Below are positions 1-11,230 of a stretch of 64,000 nt of DNA, in pieces. Numbering within the stretch: the first letter of the stretch is position 1; each line of letters begins with the position of its first letter. This DNA is from Batrachochytrium dendrobatidis JAM81 (taxonomy: Eukaryota > Chytridiomycota > Chytridiomycetes > Rhizophydiales): assembly GCF_000203795.2 (NCBI RefSeq), contig NW_006281101.1, forward strand, positions 266,411 through 330,410, given 5' to 3'. Made by a program: the position numbers and the translations under genes. The notes under the pieces are model-generated. The model was not told the origin of the DNA, did not search any database, and worked only from the letters and a program-made list of their open reading frames with translations.

Positions 1-453
1 GTATCCGAGCCACCAAATATAACCAGTCTTGTAACCATGAATTCACATTGATCATGTCAGTGTCAACATGAAAATAGCATATGACACTCAATATTGTAAG
101 GATGACTGAATAACCAAAACTCTGCACCTGTCGTCGCCCCATCTTGTCATGGTATGGTCTGTGCGTTTTACTGGCCAAACACCTCGAATATGGTTGATGT
201 TCTTCCAAACATTGTCCGCTAGATTGAGTACATGAAGGTCGTTATAAACTACATCCGACACAAAATGAAACCTAGACCATGAAATGGTAAAGTTAGAAAG
301 CCATTTCAACAACAGCAGGTTTTATAAGACGATACTCTTTCCAATAGGAGTTGGAACATACCCTCCAAACGAGTATATTTTATCGCCAACACAAGCACAT
401 GAAGCATTTACCACACAGTTATTGTTGCCTGTAGTCTGTTCTATCACTGACAT
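1..453 (-). CDS. Kelch-repeat protein, N-terminal part (runs off the left edge)
   Basis: Three exons on the minus strand rebuild the start of a kelch beta-propeller protein: 453-362, 271-128 and 27-1, with introns 361-272 (GTATGT...CTAG) and 127-28 (GTGCAG...AAG). Joined in frame they give kelch signatures: a CxxVGDKIYSFGG strand, then NDLHVLNL, TDHTMTRWGDDR and RLVIFGGSD. Kelch proteins are protein-interaction scaffolds; the partner cannot be told from this fragment. The chosen ATG gives a very short leader before the first repeat, so an upstream exon may exist. The 3' part lies outside the window. No continuous reading frame covers this gene; it is seen only after splicing. Confidence 0.7.
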
Positions 454-532
454 TTGCGAAATGAATCAAGCTTGAACAAGGTGAAAAACTAGGTTTCATA
501 AATGTATTCACGCAAAATGGAACTTGGATTTG

Positions 533-1042
533 CAGTCGTATTCACGTAAAATGAAACATTTTTTGTATTGTTCTTGTAATGATTGTTTTGAAATACACAA
601 TCATTACAGATGTGTTGCTATTAGAAATTGATTTTTATAAAAGCTTCAAGTTCTTGTTTAGCATTTGAATTGCTCGATGCAAAGCCATTCTTTATCATAC
701 TCGAGGTATTTTCTGCAATTCAAACATGAACAATATGCAACTCCAGTTCACGCGACATATGTTGAATGGCTGGTAAACCTGTTTAAAATTGCATTGTGGG
801 ATGGAATAAGATGACCGTTTGACAAGCCTTGAAACAATGTCAAGGGTGTGGTATATATTGGAACAGGGATGCGATGTGAAGAGTCGCTTCATTTTTTGTA
901 AAGAATGAGTAGAGATTGGCAAGCTTCAAAAAGGGCTTGTATGACTCAAGATTACCCAGTAAATGTGGTAGAAACTATTACTTCATGAAACTGACCGTTT
1001 ATCATTGATGCTTGAATGTTCCATTTTACATGAATACGATTG
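533..1042. mobile_element. Non-autonomous Tc1-type element (MITE-like)
   Basis: The left end starts CAGTCGTATTCACGTAAAAT and the right end is the approximate reverse complement, TTTTACATGAATACGATTG. The first ~90 bp match, with scattered changes, the inverted right end of the transposase-bearing relic near 57.02-57.11 kb, including an internal TCTTGTAATGATTGT block. The interior of about 0.5 kb codes for nothing recognisable. It is probably a deletion derivative of the same family. Confidence 0.55.
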
Positions 1043-1565
1043 GTAACATTCTGTAATTAGATTAGCGGATAAATCAGCATAGGGTCTGGGACAGAGGAAA
1101 CCTTGAAACTATCATAGAAAGATTGGGCTAGCTAATCCGCCCAATGGATGAGCAAAAGTCATTTTATCAAAGCAATTTAAAGCAGGCTGAATGGCTCGGT
1201 ACCTTGTTATTGCAGTAATAAGCTAGGGCTTGGCAATGCATAGGTACTGGGGCATGTAAAAACCCATCTTTTTGCATAATTAAAATTGAGTTGACGAGTT
1301 GGGGGTTTCGATTCAAGCCAAAAACCTCCTATTGATGAATTGTTTCAATCTACATATCATTGGCCAAGCATTATAAACTGACATTGCCATTTTGTAAATA
1401 GATCAGATAAGCAATAAACCTGAATTAGCCAATTTGCATCAGGGTGAATAAGCTTTAGTGGGGATAGTTGATGTATAGCCTGTAGTTTCAAGGGTTAGGG
1501 TTAGAGCTGATTAGGACTATGAATTACAAAAGGATGGACGAGTCTAGTCAATCTTGGCAGAGAAT

Positions 1566-1590
1566 CACAGCTGTATTCACGTAAAATAAA
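1566..1590. repeat. Solo TIR end of the Tc1-type family
   Basis: The sequence CACAGCTGTATTCACGTAAAA matches the family tip with one change. No partner end was found nearby. Confidence 0.5.
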
Positions 1591-2202
1591 AAACAAACGA
1601 ATGTTCAAAGCAGCACTTGCATTAGTTTCAATCAACGCATACTTGTTTAATCACCAAATCTCTTTTCATCCAACCCGATCGTTACAATAGTGATTGGCAA
1701 GGAAATGTTTGTTTTCTTGGATGTGCAATTGTTCTCTTGAATTGGAGCGCGAGCGTAACTGATAGTTCAGGATACAACAAATGACAACATCAGTCAAGCT
1801 CAGTGGATTGCGATACATGGCTATGCCAAAAAAAGAAAGGGATAATCAGTTTAAACTCATAGCTTAATTGGATACATTATACGATGGACGGTTGAGAGAA
1901 CTGGGAATGTGTGATGGGAAAGCATAACATGTTGAGATTCCAAAGCAAGACACAGATGGACTAGTTTAGAATATAGCGGTAAAACAATGCAGGACAGCCA
2001 CTAGATAACGGAGCATCAACAGTGACCTTGACTCAGTAGCCCTTCATATGGTTACCCGACTAGCTGGCTTAAGATGGCAAAGCAATTGCAAAGGGCGGCA
2101 CTTGCTTAGTTTACACTGACCGTATAAGGTTGAATTTTCTTTCGACACTTGACTTTGCAAAACACTTGTTACAAGCTATTGTGTTGTATTTCTAATACAG
2201 CG

Positions 2203-4713
2203 ATGGAACACTACTTACTACAACCTGCATTGTTGGATATTCTAAAAAGATCCAGACGAAGACGGAAACTTCTACTAAAGCACAAGCCATACTTTTTGGC
2301 TCATATTGTATCAGTCATGGTAGTCATGTTCATATTGCAACTGATATCAGCTGGACTGCCAATGCTGCCACTAGCAACAGCGGCACCTGCGCAAACATCC
2401 ATCAGCATTTTCATTGCTGCTACTGATGTTATCAATACTGGTCAGTCTCATACTGTGGTTGAAAGTACTGCCATGTCTGTGCCAAGATCAACAGGAGTTG
2501 AGGCTGGTTCGTCGGGACAGTTGACAGCCACTTTACCACACTCTCATGATGATCAACCATCACTGTCGTCTCCTCTGGGATATGAGCAATCCTCGACATC
2601 ATTGATTACAACTCATGAATCAACAACTGTTTCTGTAGAATCAATCACTGTTTCTGTAGAATCAATCACTGCTCCTGTCGAATCAATCATTGACCAGCCT
2701 ACACTGTCCTTGAGCATAACCCTTCCAGTGATTGAGAAACGATCACCAACAAACGAGGACACTATTCAGAGCACTGCACCAGCACCACAGACCTCTAAAC
2801 CATTAACAACAAGACTGCATACACCAGAAGTAGAGCCAATTGTTGAAACATCACTTGCAACTGTAAGCATATCCTCTACGTTACAAGAGAAACCTGTTAC
2901 ATCTAAACTGCAGAACCCGCACACAACTCCCGCGGCAAAGTCGACCACACATTTGAAATTTAGTCAGGTTCCTCCTGTCGAAGCTACCTTGAACCCTCAT
3001 TCTGGTCATGCCACTATCAGCACGCTGATTTTTGAACAAACTTCTATAATACCCTCTGTGACCATTTCTGGTGTTATTACTTTGGAATTACCCCATACCT
3101 TGCCTACCCCATCCCCATCCGTTGTGCTTCCTTTGGATTCCAAAACTTCTTTGGTAATCGAATCTTTTTCCCCGACTTCGACCTTTTTGCCTCTTCCCAC
3201 ATCTGGGCCCTCTAATTTACCCGCTGATCCCATCAATAACTCCTCCTTGCCTTCAGCCACTATGGTTAATCACACTGACCCTACCATTGATCCTCATTCG
3301 GGTTCCAATTCTAATGACTCACATACCAGCACTATCCTTTCTACTCTACATGATATCTCTTCTACTTCATCTGCAACCTTGCTGCCATCAGCAATACCAA
3401 ATCCTGGACCTGACGGAAGCAACCCAGCTTCCAAATCGCGAATTCTCCCATCTAAAAGTATCGCCAGTATTATTCCTATTACAAGTCGTCTTTCCCAAGC
3501 CACTTCTGCTGCTAATCCGTCATCTTCCGTTCAGCCCAGTCTCACTATCCAATCCTCCCAGTCTGTCTCATCTACCGTAGATGAATCCACTCTACCATCA
3601 TCGACAACCAGTACTCCTATAGTACAGGTTGTTGTTCGTTCCAGTAGCTCTAGACCTAGAGCTCAAAACAACTCTCCAGGTGGCGGTTCATCTGGTGGTG
3701 GATCTTCATCTGGAAACTCAAACGGTGGCTCTGGTCCAACAGTCGATGGTCCAACACCTAACAACAATAACAACTCTAACAGCGAATCCAATCCTTCTGG
3801 TATGAGTCCAAAGGTTTTGATTCCCGTTGTTGTTGGCTGCGCTTGTGCGTTTGCTCTTATTGTCGGAAGTATTATGCCTTATGTTAAGCAAACCAAATCC
3901 AGGCATTTATATGATAGTACCGCCTCAGGCAACGTGCAAGAGCAAGGCGGTGGCGTTTTTAATTTGAACAACTCACTAGGCTTGGCAAGTCCTGCTGGAT
4001 CAACGTCTGACAACTCACCTCGCGCCTTGATTCCTCTTTTTTCTGTCCCAGGACGTGCTATGAAAGCTCTAAAACCCAAACACAAGAATCGCTCAGTGCA
4101 AAAAAGAGGTGCACCTTTGCAGCTGTTTGGGTCTCATCGGTTTGGCGCCAAACATTCAAAAGCATGTCCAGATCTTCCAGCGATTATATTGGCACCACCG
4201 CCTCTTGCTGCCATCAATTTTAGAGACGATGGCAGTGCTCAATCTTCTTCAATGGATCAATACATGGCCGAGGCAAATACACATTGCATCGGATTCACTT
4301 CTGAGCCTATTATTCTTACTGGATCTGCTAATCTTCCTATTCCACCCAAAGGCAGTTCTTTTATTTTGCCCGAAAATCGTCAGTATGACTCGCTCGACTA
4401 CGACTTTGGGCACGTGGGCACTGCCTCTGGCTCATTTATTTCCGAGACGGGTCTTGACTGTATTACGAGCTTTTCTTCCTACGAGTCTCTGTTCAAGGGT
4501 AGACCATCGTTTGAGTCGACAAATGTACATGCCTTGCAATCCTACTCTTCATTGGATCCCTCGCAAAACCAGCCATCGCTTAAACGGTCTTCCGGTCTTG
4601 ATCCTTTGCAACGCGCTTCCAGTGTATTTACTCTTCAGTCCTACCTTAATACTCGCCGCGAATCATTTGATACCAATGTAACAATTGAGAGCTTGTCAAA
4701 ATACCTCGACTAA
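2203..4713 (+). CDS. Mucin-like Ser/Thr-rich single-pass membrane protein
   Basis: This is an uninterrupted frame of 836 aa from the ATG at 2203; an 18-aa in-frame extension to 2149 has only a TTG start. A basic stretch (KRSRRRRK) precedes a hydrophobic segment at about residues 31-52, which could be a signal anchor or signal peptide. A Ser/Thr/Pro-rich ectodomain of about 480 residues follows, expected to be heavily O-glycosylated, with a short tandem repeat of SVESIT type and Gly-Ser and Asn-rich linkers. A transmembrane helix lies at about 536-560, followed by a Ser-rich cytoplasmic tail of about 275 residues. The layout resembles fungal mucin sensors such as Msb2/Hkr1 or wall-stress sensors, but no specific domain is recognised. 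A poly(A)-type AATAAA lies near 4873. Confidence 0.8.
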   Translation: MEHYLLQPALLDILKRSRRRRKLLLKHKPYFLAHIVSVMVVMFILQLISAGLPMLPLATAAPAQTSISIFIAATDVINTGQSHTVVESTAMSVPRSTGVEAGSSGQLTATLPHSHDDQPSLSSPLGYEQSSTSLITTHESTTVSVESITVSVESITAPVESIIDQPTLSLSITLPVIEKRSPTNEDTIQSTAPAPQTSKPLTTRLHTPEVEPIVETSLATVSISSTLQEKPVTSKLQNPHTTPAAKSTTHLKFSQVPPVEATLNPHSGHATISTLIFEQTSIIPSVTISGVITLELPHTLPTPSPSVVLPLDSKTSLVIESFSPTSTFLPLPTSGPSNLPADPINNSSLPSATMVNHTDPTIDPHSGSNSNDSHTSTILSTLHDISSTSSATLLPSAIPNPGPDGSNPASKSRILPSKSIASIIPITSRLSQATSAANPSSSVQPSLTIQSSQSVSSTVDESTLPSSTTSTPIVQVVVRSSSSRPRAQNNSPGGGSSGGGSSSGNSNGGSGPTVDGPTPNNNNNSNSESNPSGMSPKVLIPVVVGCACAFALIVGSIMPYVKQTKSRHLYDSTASGNVQEQGGGVFNLNNSLGLASPAGSTSDNSPRALIPLFSVPGRAMKALKPKHKNRSVQKRGAPLQLFGSHRFGAKHSKACPDLPAIILAPPPLAAINFRDDGSAQSSSMDQYMAEANTHCIGFTSEPIILTGSANLPIPPKGSSFILPENRQYDSLDYDFGHVGTASGSFISETGLDCITSFSSYESLFKGRPSFESTNVHALQSYSSLDPSQNQPSLKRSSGLDPLQRASSVFTLQSYLNTRRESFDTNVTIESLSKYLD

Positions 4714-5273
4714 TTTGACGGTGCTGGCTGCATTTCCGTTTGTTTTGGCTCATGACCTGTTCTGTATTTTTATCCACTCTTGTCCCCAATGTATCCGACC
4801 CCACCCCGTTTCTAACCCCAACCCTTTGAATCCGGCCATGTCAATGTGTATCGTGTAAATACATCTTATGGAATAATAAAGTTTACGCTTTCGACTAAAC
4901 CCTAAATTTGGACCAGTGTGTGGTAGAATCCAAAGCGATTGGCTGTGATGTGGAGGACGGCTGTGCTGACAAAGGTCATGCGCTCAAAACAGCACATCCA
5001 ATACATTACACTATAAGCTTTATCGAGAGCTTGGACCTAATGATTGGCCGACTAAAAGCTAGAGATGCATGTTGGTATGCGAGGGAGTAGCATGTCTGAT
5101 CGGCACTCGGACTTGAGCACAAGCAATTAATGCTATACGCCCATACACATTATGAAATAAGCGCGAAATTAGCCAGCCTCGACTCCATCTGACCTGGTCA
5201 GGCTATCGTGTGCTTGGAATTTATGCTAGATAGCAATAGCATGAATTTTACCCGTATAGAATTGTCCGACGGC
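4714..5273. other. Intergenic region between the mucin-like and nuclease genes
   Basis: No gene is supported. A 60-codon open frame at 4908-5090 has no recognisable features and no splice partner. The left part holds the 3' flank of the mucin-like gene and the right part the nuclease promoter. Confidence 0.5.
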
Positions 5274-5280
5274 TATAAAA
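5274..5280 (+). promoter_or_regulatory. TATA box of the S1/P1 nuclease gene
   Basis: TATAAAA lies 34 bp upstream of the ATG at 5314, implying a very short 5' leader. Confidence 0.5.
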
Positions 5281-5313
5281 ACAGGGCATATTACCTCGTA
5301 TATTCAAGATAAG

Positions 5314-6282
5314 ATGTTATTTACTACTACTGCCATTGCCTTGATTGCTGCCTCTGTACCTAGCGCTTTGGGCTGGGGAAAAGTTGGTACGTGATGCTAC
5401 GAGTTTGAATCAGGTGTCATGAGTCATGTCTAACGTGTTTTAAACCATTTAGCTCATGGTGTAACTGGATTGATTGCTACCAACCTAATGACCAAGGACG
5501 CTCAGTCTTTTGTAAAATCGCTTATTCAAGATGAGAGTCTTCAAGAGGCTTCTACTTGGGCTGATAAAATAAAGAGGTCTGCTGGGTTTGCATCATGGAG
5601 TGGTGTATTGCATTATGTCAGTACACAAGATAAGCCGCCTGGAGATTGCAGTTACGATGATGCTCGCGACTGTGCCGATGGAAACTGTATTGTTGGCGCT
5701 ATTGCCAACTTCACCATGCAAGCAGACTGCAAATCTAGCTTCAGCGATAAACAACGTGGCGAGGCTCTGAAGTTTATTACTCACTTTATCGGTGATATTA
5801 CCCAGCCATTGCATGTTTGTGAACGCGGTCGTGGTGGTAATGACCAAAAGGTTAAAATCGGTAGAAAAACTTCCAAACTCCATAGTATCTGGGATACTGA
5901 AATGCCCGAAAAGCATGTCAAGAACGACTTTGGTGGCTCTGCTGAAGATTACGCTCAACATCTTACTGATCAAATCAAAACTGGCGACTATAAAAGTGAG
6001 GCTCAATCGTGGCTCTCTGAGCATGCTCATGATGCTGTCAATGAACGTCAAAACTCGCTTGCTGCCATTGACTGGGCAACTGACTCGAATGGCTATGACT
6101 GCACCGTTGTCTGGCCTGCTTACGATGAGAATCCCGACCAAGACTTTGGCGGAGCATACTACGAGGCTGCTGTTCCCGTGATTGACTTGCAAATTGCAAA
6201 GGCTGGATTCCGTCTTGCTGATTGGTTAGATCAGTTGGGTAAAGCATGCAAGAGCTCAACAAGCACTCGTCGTCGTCGTTAA
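5314..6282 (+). CDS. Secreted S1/P1-type zinc nuclease
   Basis: Exons 5314-5386 and 5453-6282 (intron GTACGT...TTTAG) give 300 aa. A signal peptide (MLFTTTAIALIAAS...) ends just before a tryptophan. In S1/P1 nucleases the mature N-terminal Trp is itself a zinc ligand, and here the mature start WGKVAHGVTGLIA fits. The other zinc-site motifs are visible: HFIGDITQPLH with its His-Asp-His pattern, the GGN turn, and LHSIWD. Family members cut single-stranded DNA and RNA with three zinc ions, outside the cell or in lytic compartments. The C-terminus ends in four arginines, which is unusual. Length is normal. The first exon is required, because the large frame alone lacks the zinc-binding N-terminus. 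Confidence 0.9.
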
Positions 6283-6417
6283 TCCGTGTCGGTTTGAATC
6301 ATTTTGTAAAAGGGTTTAATCGGTCAGGACTTTGCATTATTTTGTCATAGCCTGTCATAGTTTATTAGCAAACCCAAACGTTGTACTTGTTTTAAAATTG
6401 TTAATGAATAAAACTGT

Positions 6418-7414
6418 TTATTCGACACCAATCAATTCAATTTCAAATATCAGATTGGTATTGGGGGCAATTCTATCGAGTGTAAAAGCAAATTGCATTA
6501 ATTTAATTGTATGAACAATGCATCTAAACTGCGGTGGAGTTGGACTTACTTGGCTTCAGGGAGTCCCTTTTTACCATACGCCCATTCGCTTTCAATAACA
6601 AGTCTGGCTTTTTCACCCACACACATGGTTTGAATTCCCTCATCCCAGCCACGAATCACCTTGGATGCACCCACTATGACATAGGCATTAGATTGATGCT
6701 ATTGTAATCAGCATGGTGGTCAACTGGACAGCAACAAGCATAGCATACCTTTGAAGCGCAGCGGATAGGGCTTCTTTTTGCCAATATTTGTATCAAATAC
6801 AGTGCCATCTTCCAAAGTTCCCGTATACCAACACGACACTGTACTTCCCTTGCGAGGAAAAGTCTGACCAGTACCTTTTTTAATAATGGATTTTGTAAAC
6901 AGTGGCTATATGATTTCACCCATAGTAAAATAAAAGTGTTGGTTAGAGTGATGAATGAGCGTGTCTAGACATTCAAGCAAATTCAGCATACCACGGTCGA
7001 GACGGATTCGGTAGTGGTAGGAGCAGCTTTGGCAGGTGTAGATATGGCTGCAGTGGCTATGGATGCCTCATCTTCCAACGTAACTCCTTCTGGACGCCAT
7101 GATTGAGTTTCGTAGAGAGCGTCGTATGCTGCAATCAAATCTAGCTTTTTAGCACCCTTGGTGATGCTTGCTACTTTTCCAAACAACTTGACTTCTTTCA
7201 AAAACTTTAAAAGCCACGGATTAGTATTTGGAAAAATTAGAGTCAGGGTTAGAATGCATTGGTTTCTATTTAAATGTAATCATTTGGTACGAGGCTATTA
7301 CAACGTTACCTTGTAAGTGGCATGCTGATGTAAAAACTCGACAATGGTTTTCTTGGAAACAGCATCAGAGGCAAGTTGCTCTGCAGTCCATTCTTTTACT
7401 GTTTGGGCAGTCAT
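6418..7414 (-). CDS. FKBP25-type nuclear peptidyl-prolyl isomerase
   Basis: Five exons (7414-7310, 7204-6992, 6905-6749, 6673-6550, 6472-6418) give a 217-aa in-frame product. Exons 1-2 encode the helical domain typical of FKBP3/FKBP25 (EWTAEQLASD, then EVKLFGKVASITKG and AAYDALYET). Exons 3-5 encode the FKBP catalytic domain: WYTGTLEDGTVFDTN, KVIRGWDEGIQTM, SEWAYGKKG and an ending IFEIELIGVE. FKBP25 binds nucleic acid through its N-terminal domain and acts in chromatin and ribosome biogenesis in animals; that role is inferred here. All introns are GT-AG. The two-domain order and the length match the family. Confidence 0.88.
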
Positions 7415-7673
7415 GTTTATCGAGTTTTTTTTTAATTTTTGCTGCTGAATTTATATGGACTCAAACCCTACCCTCAGGTGAAATGCATAGTGGGTTTTGA
7501 GTTGAACCATGTCAATATGATTTCCAAGACAAGTCTATTCAAGGATTGCAATCTTGCTCATTTACTACAAACACTAGAATGACTTGGATTTGTAGATCAA
7601 GACAGCCAACGCAACACGCAAGAATTTGCTCGACAAACGATTTGAATATAGAATGTCAATCGGAATGATTTTA

Positions 7674-8597
7674 TTACAAATCAACCTTTGCTCCATCCTC
7701 GGTACTGTCTGGTTTAGTTCCAACAGCGACTTCTCGACAGTTGGTGACAGTGATGTCCTCAACAGGTCGATCACCATGCTTGGTTTTGGTACTCTCAATA
7801 GCCTTGACAACCGACATACCATCCATCACCTTGCCAAAAACAACATGACGGCCATCGAGCCAAGATGTGGTTACAGTAGTAATAAAAAACTGCGATCCGT
7901 TGGTGTCTTTGCCAGCATTGGCCATGGAGAGAATGCCAGGGCCAGTATGCTTCAGAATAAAGTTCTCGTCAGCAAACTTGTTGCCATAGATCGACTTGCC
8001 ACCAGTACCATCACGGTTGGTAAAGTCACCTCCTTGAAGCATAAAGTTCTAAACAAGTCATTCATGGTTGACAGTAATGAGAATGAATACTAATGTCGAC
8101 ATAAAGTATTGTACACAAGTTGACCAGTAGATCTAGCATCACATGTAGTAATTTAAACTGCCGTTGTCATCACCAATCAGATAACAAGTAGAACAAGACA
8201 TGCAGTAGCCAAGACATTATGCATACTGGAACAGCGAATGTGCGAATGTCTTGGAATATCTTACCTTGATAACTCTGTGGAAGATGGAACCCTTGTAGCC
8301 ATAACCCTTCTATAGAACCACCAAGAACAATGGTTAGTATTGCTGCAACACTACCAATCCCAATGCAAGCATCTACAACTCAAGCCATATTCAAACCTCG
8401 CCAGTACAGAGCGCACGGAAATTCTCAACAGTCTTGGGCACTACACTGCCGTATAAACCAACTGTGATATCACCCAGTGGAGTCTGTCCCTTGGACATAC
8501 TAAAAACAAGTTGATGAGTAAAAGCAGGACTTTCAGCTTGAACAGTCACAGCTGCAGAAAGAAGGCCAGCAATCCAAACAAGCATAGAGGGCTGCAT
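7674..8597 (-). CDS. Secretory-pathway cyclophilin (cyclophilin B type)
   Basis: Exons 8597-8397, 8309-8265 and 8048-7674 give 206 aa. The ATG at 8597 is preferred over an upstream start at 8648 because it yields a clean signal peptide ([17 protein letters not shown]). The cyclophilin core is intact: [24 protein letters not shown], and [12 protein letters not shown] with the catalytic Arg, Phe, Gln, Trp and His. It should isomerise proline bonds during folding in the ER. The C-terminus is KVDL, a possible weak relative of KDEL-type retrieval signals. It lies tail-to-head with the FKBP gene and 73 bp from SNW1, so three folding and splicing genes are packed on one strand. Confidence 0.9.
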
Positions 8598-8670
8598 GAT
8601 TAGAGATTCAAGGTCAAAAACGATAATCGGATTCTCAGTTTGGATCAAATTTCAATTACAAAAACTCATT

Positions 8671-10936
8671 TTATTGTTTGTTTCGTTTCGAGTCGCTGCT
8701 GGTATTCTCGGCCCCAGATCGACCACGCTTAGCAGTCGACATAAAGTCTTGAAACCCAAATATGTCGGCTTCCTTCTCAAAAGCAACCGGTCCATCTCGG
8801 ACTGCTGCTCCCCTTTCAGTCTCTGTGCCTTGAAACCCACGATGAGGTGCATTGTCGCCAAGAAGCTTTTCAATCTTATCTGTATGCACACCCGCAACGG
8901 TTTCAGTCTCGATACGTTTGGGTCGGTAGATTGCATTGGCTGATGATCCTTGAAAGAGCGGCTTGTCATACGTGTTGTACGAGTCTTCTGCCCCAAATCC
9001 TGATGAAATACCCGCAGACTGATTAAATAGACGCTGGTCAAACATGGTGTCCTTGGACATGGTCGGCTTGGCAAGTCCGAGTGCAATCTTTTCGGAAATA
9101 TCACGATTGGTTCTACAAAAAGATAAAACTTGAGTTGGAACATAGTTGGAGCATCAACCCCCACAACACATTCTGTTTTTAAACTTACCCTTGTGCCATG
9201 ACACGCACTTTAGTATCGGTTCCCATATGCGTCATACGAAGCTCTCGCTCACGTTGTTTGGCCTTGTCACGACGCAGATCGTCACGCTCCTTCATCATCT
9301 TCTTTTGCTCTTCAGTCAACTCCTCCTCATCCTCAGTGGCAAACTGATCAATATGCTCTTCTCGTTCATGAGTAGTATTTCCACCATCAAGCACGCTAGA
9401 GATGAAATGATCTGCAGAAGGAGCCTCACCCGTACCAGAAACAAGTCCGGCACGCTCTTCACGTGCCTTTTGAGCCAGCATTCGCAACATATCTTCCTTT
9501 TCACGCTTTTCCTTTGCTGCAACTTTGGATTGCATCTCGGCTCTTAACCGCACTTCGTCTCGTGCATGACGATCTGCAATAAATAGTGCTTCGGATAGTT
9601 TGGCAAAATTGTCATTAATTGTTACTTCTTGAAGCCCTCGGCCGTCATTAGCAAGACGCTTATCCAAAGGAATGGTATAACCTTTGGCGTTCTTCCAATT
9701 ACTGATACAAGGTGGAATAATCCAGTTGCGCTGTTCTTCAACAGTGACTTTTCGGGGCGGAGAATGCATTACTGGTGGTGGTGGAGAGGGTGGGCCACGA
9801 GGCACCTTTTTAGGCTTAAATCTGGGAGGTTCAAAAGGATCTATTGGTGCTTCAACCATCTTGATGATACGAGATTTGGCACCCGATGCAGCCTCAGAAG
9901 CAGCTTGATCTGCAGGTGTGTATCGTACAAATGTTGCACCTTCTTTGGCTTTAACAATCTGACCACTCTTGGCTGATGCGGTATGCACTGTGTAAAACAA
10001 TCGAATACATCCACAATAGACATGATCAGAATCAATGCAGTTGCATCATGCCAATTGATATAATGGACTAGCACGCTTGGCATAGATTAAACAAAAACTA
10101 CTTACCCCCAACAAGTTTGTCAAGAGCAGCACGAGTCCGATCTGCAACCTCTTTGACGCTACTCGCATCGGGTCGCAACAGATTTTCATCACCGTCAATG
10201 ACATCCTGCTCCTTCATTGCAGCAAGGCTTGAATGAATTACCTTTTTATCATTCTTTTTTTGTCCCTGATGTAAAACCAAATCATATCGAATCTTTCCCG
10301 ACTCATCTGTTTCTAGTGAAAGTGTATGTGCATGTCCACCACCTGCTCCTCGTTTGTTTCCCATATCAAGAGGAAATTGAACCATATGAATCTCGGGGAA
10401 TGCACCACCATCTCCGAAATCCTATTTCAAATCGTCAGATCATCGAAACCATTCAGAGATATAAGAAACTAGATTGAAACTAGTATACCAATCCTATCCA
10501 TCTTGGATTTATATCCAGTTTATGGCTAGCTCACCTGAAGTGTTTTTGGAGCAAACCCAACACGGAATCCATAAGGAGGCGGGCCTTGTTTGACTGTAGA
10601 CACTACTCCATCACTACGATTCTCCACAGCAGATTGTGCTTCATCATCCGAGTCATCATCCCATCGACTTGATTGCAAAACAGCCTTTGGTTTAGGAAGA
10701 ATACTTGATCCAATTCAATGTTAAAAATACTGTTAGTTTGAATAGTGGTCAAGTGTATGACTGACATCAAGCATTTATTCCAATCCACTCATGACGGCAT
10801 GCAACAGTCCAGACTTGAGCAGGAATATGCCGAGTCATTTAAAAGTAATTCGTATTGCTCCGCCAAGTTGGATTCCAAACCACATTGAACAACTTGTAAC
10901 AAACGATACTGCAAAAACTCACCTATACAAAGACAT
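8671..10936 (-). CDS. PRP45: SNW/SKIP-domain splicing factor (SNW1/Prp45)
   Basis: Five exons (10936-10923, 10703-10535, 10421-10106, 9987-9189, 9112-8671) give 579 aa. Exon 1 is only 14 nt (Met-Ser-Leu-Tyr plus two bases) and is split from exon 2 by a 219-bp intron that supplies the start codon. The SKIP core is clear: DFGDGGAFPEIH, QFPLDMG, PPCISNWKNAKGYTIPLDKR and NRDISEKIALG. The acidic/basic coiled tail and the LFNQS/SGFG region are as in the family. SNW1/Prp45 is a component of the activated spliceosome and a transcription co-regulator, acting in the nucleus. The middle exon carries a Pro-rich stretch (RGPPSPPPP). Length is normal. Confidence 0.92.
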
Positions 10937-11230
10937 TTCTGGTAATACAGTACAGACTGTTGTTGCTAATATAGACTAGAGTTGGACTGCTAAGACCAAA
11001 TCAAACGGTTAAGTTGAATTGGTTTATCAATGTGCAAGTAAATAGAAAAACCAGAAACACACGAATTTCAACTAATTTCAATCCACAGCATAAAACTTGA
11101 ATTGAATGTGTGATATATTGCTGTTTAATCAAATCTACTTTAAATATTCATACACAAAACTGAATATTTGAGCTCATTCACAAAATACTCGAATTGAATG
11201 TGTGATATATTGCTGTTTAATCAAGCAAAT
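10937..11230. repeat. Partial tandem duplication of the ILV1 3' end
   Basis: About 48 bp at 11098-11145 (from GAATTGAATGTGTGATATAT to TACTTTAAA) recur nearly perfectly at 11189-11239, where they run into the last codons of ILV1. Between the copies is a degenerate version of the ILV1 C-terminal coding sequence (ATTCATACAC...GAGCTCATTC). The rest of the gap is unremarkable. Confidence 0.65.

Larger units (their letters stand above)
454..2202. other. Intergenic region with transposon ends
   Basis: There is no convincing gene between the kelch gene and the mucin-like gene. The stretch holds one complete-looking TIR-bounded element (533-1042), a degenerate TIR copy near 503-524 and a lone TIR end at 1566-1590. 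The remainder is AT-rich and unrecognised. A doubled TTAGGG-like motif near 1491-1505 is too short to count as telomeric. Confidence 0.6.

Noticed and set aside
1491..1505. Two TTAGGG-like units in a row
   Set aside because: Too short for an interstitial telomere or subtelomeric mark; can occur by chance.
4908..5090. 60-codon frame between the mucin-like gene and the nuclease
   Set aside because: No motif, no splice partner, no promoter; expected by chance.
5593..6192. 199-codon minus-strand frame over the nuclease gene
   Set aside because: Antisense shadow of the S1/P1 nuclease, which has its zinc-site motifs and signal peptide on the plus strand.
10791..10979. 62-codon plus-strand frame next to SNW1
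   Set aside because: It overlaps the first exon and first intron of SNW1 on the other strand and has no family features; the SNW1 start at 10936 explains the region.
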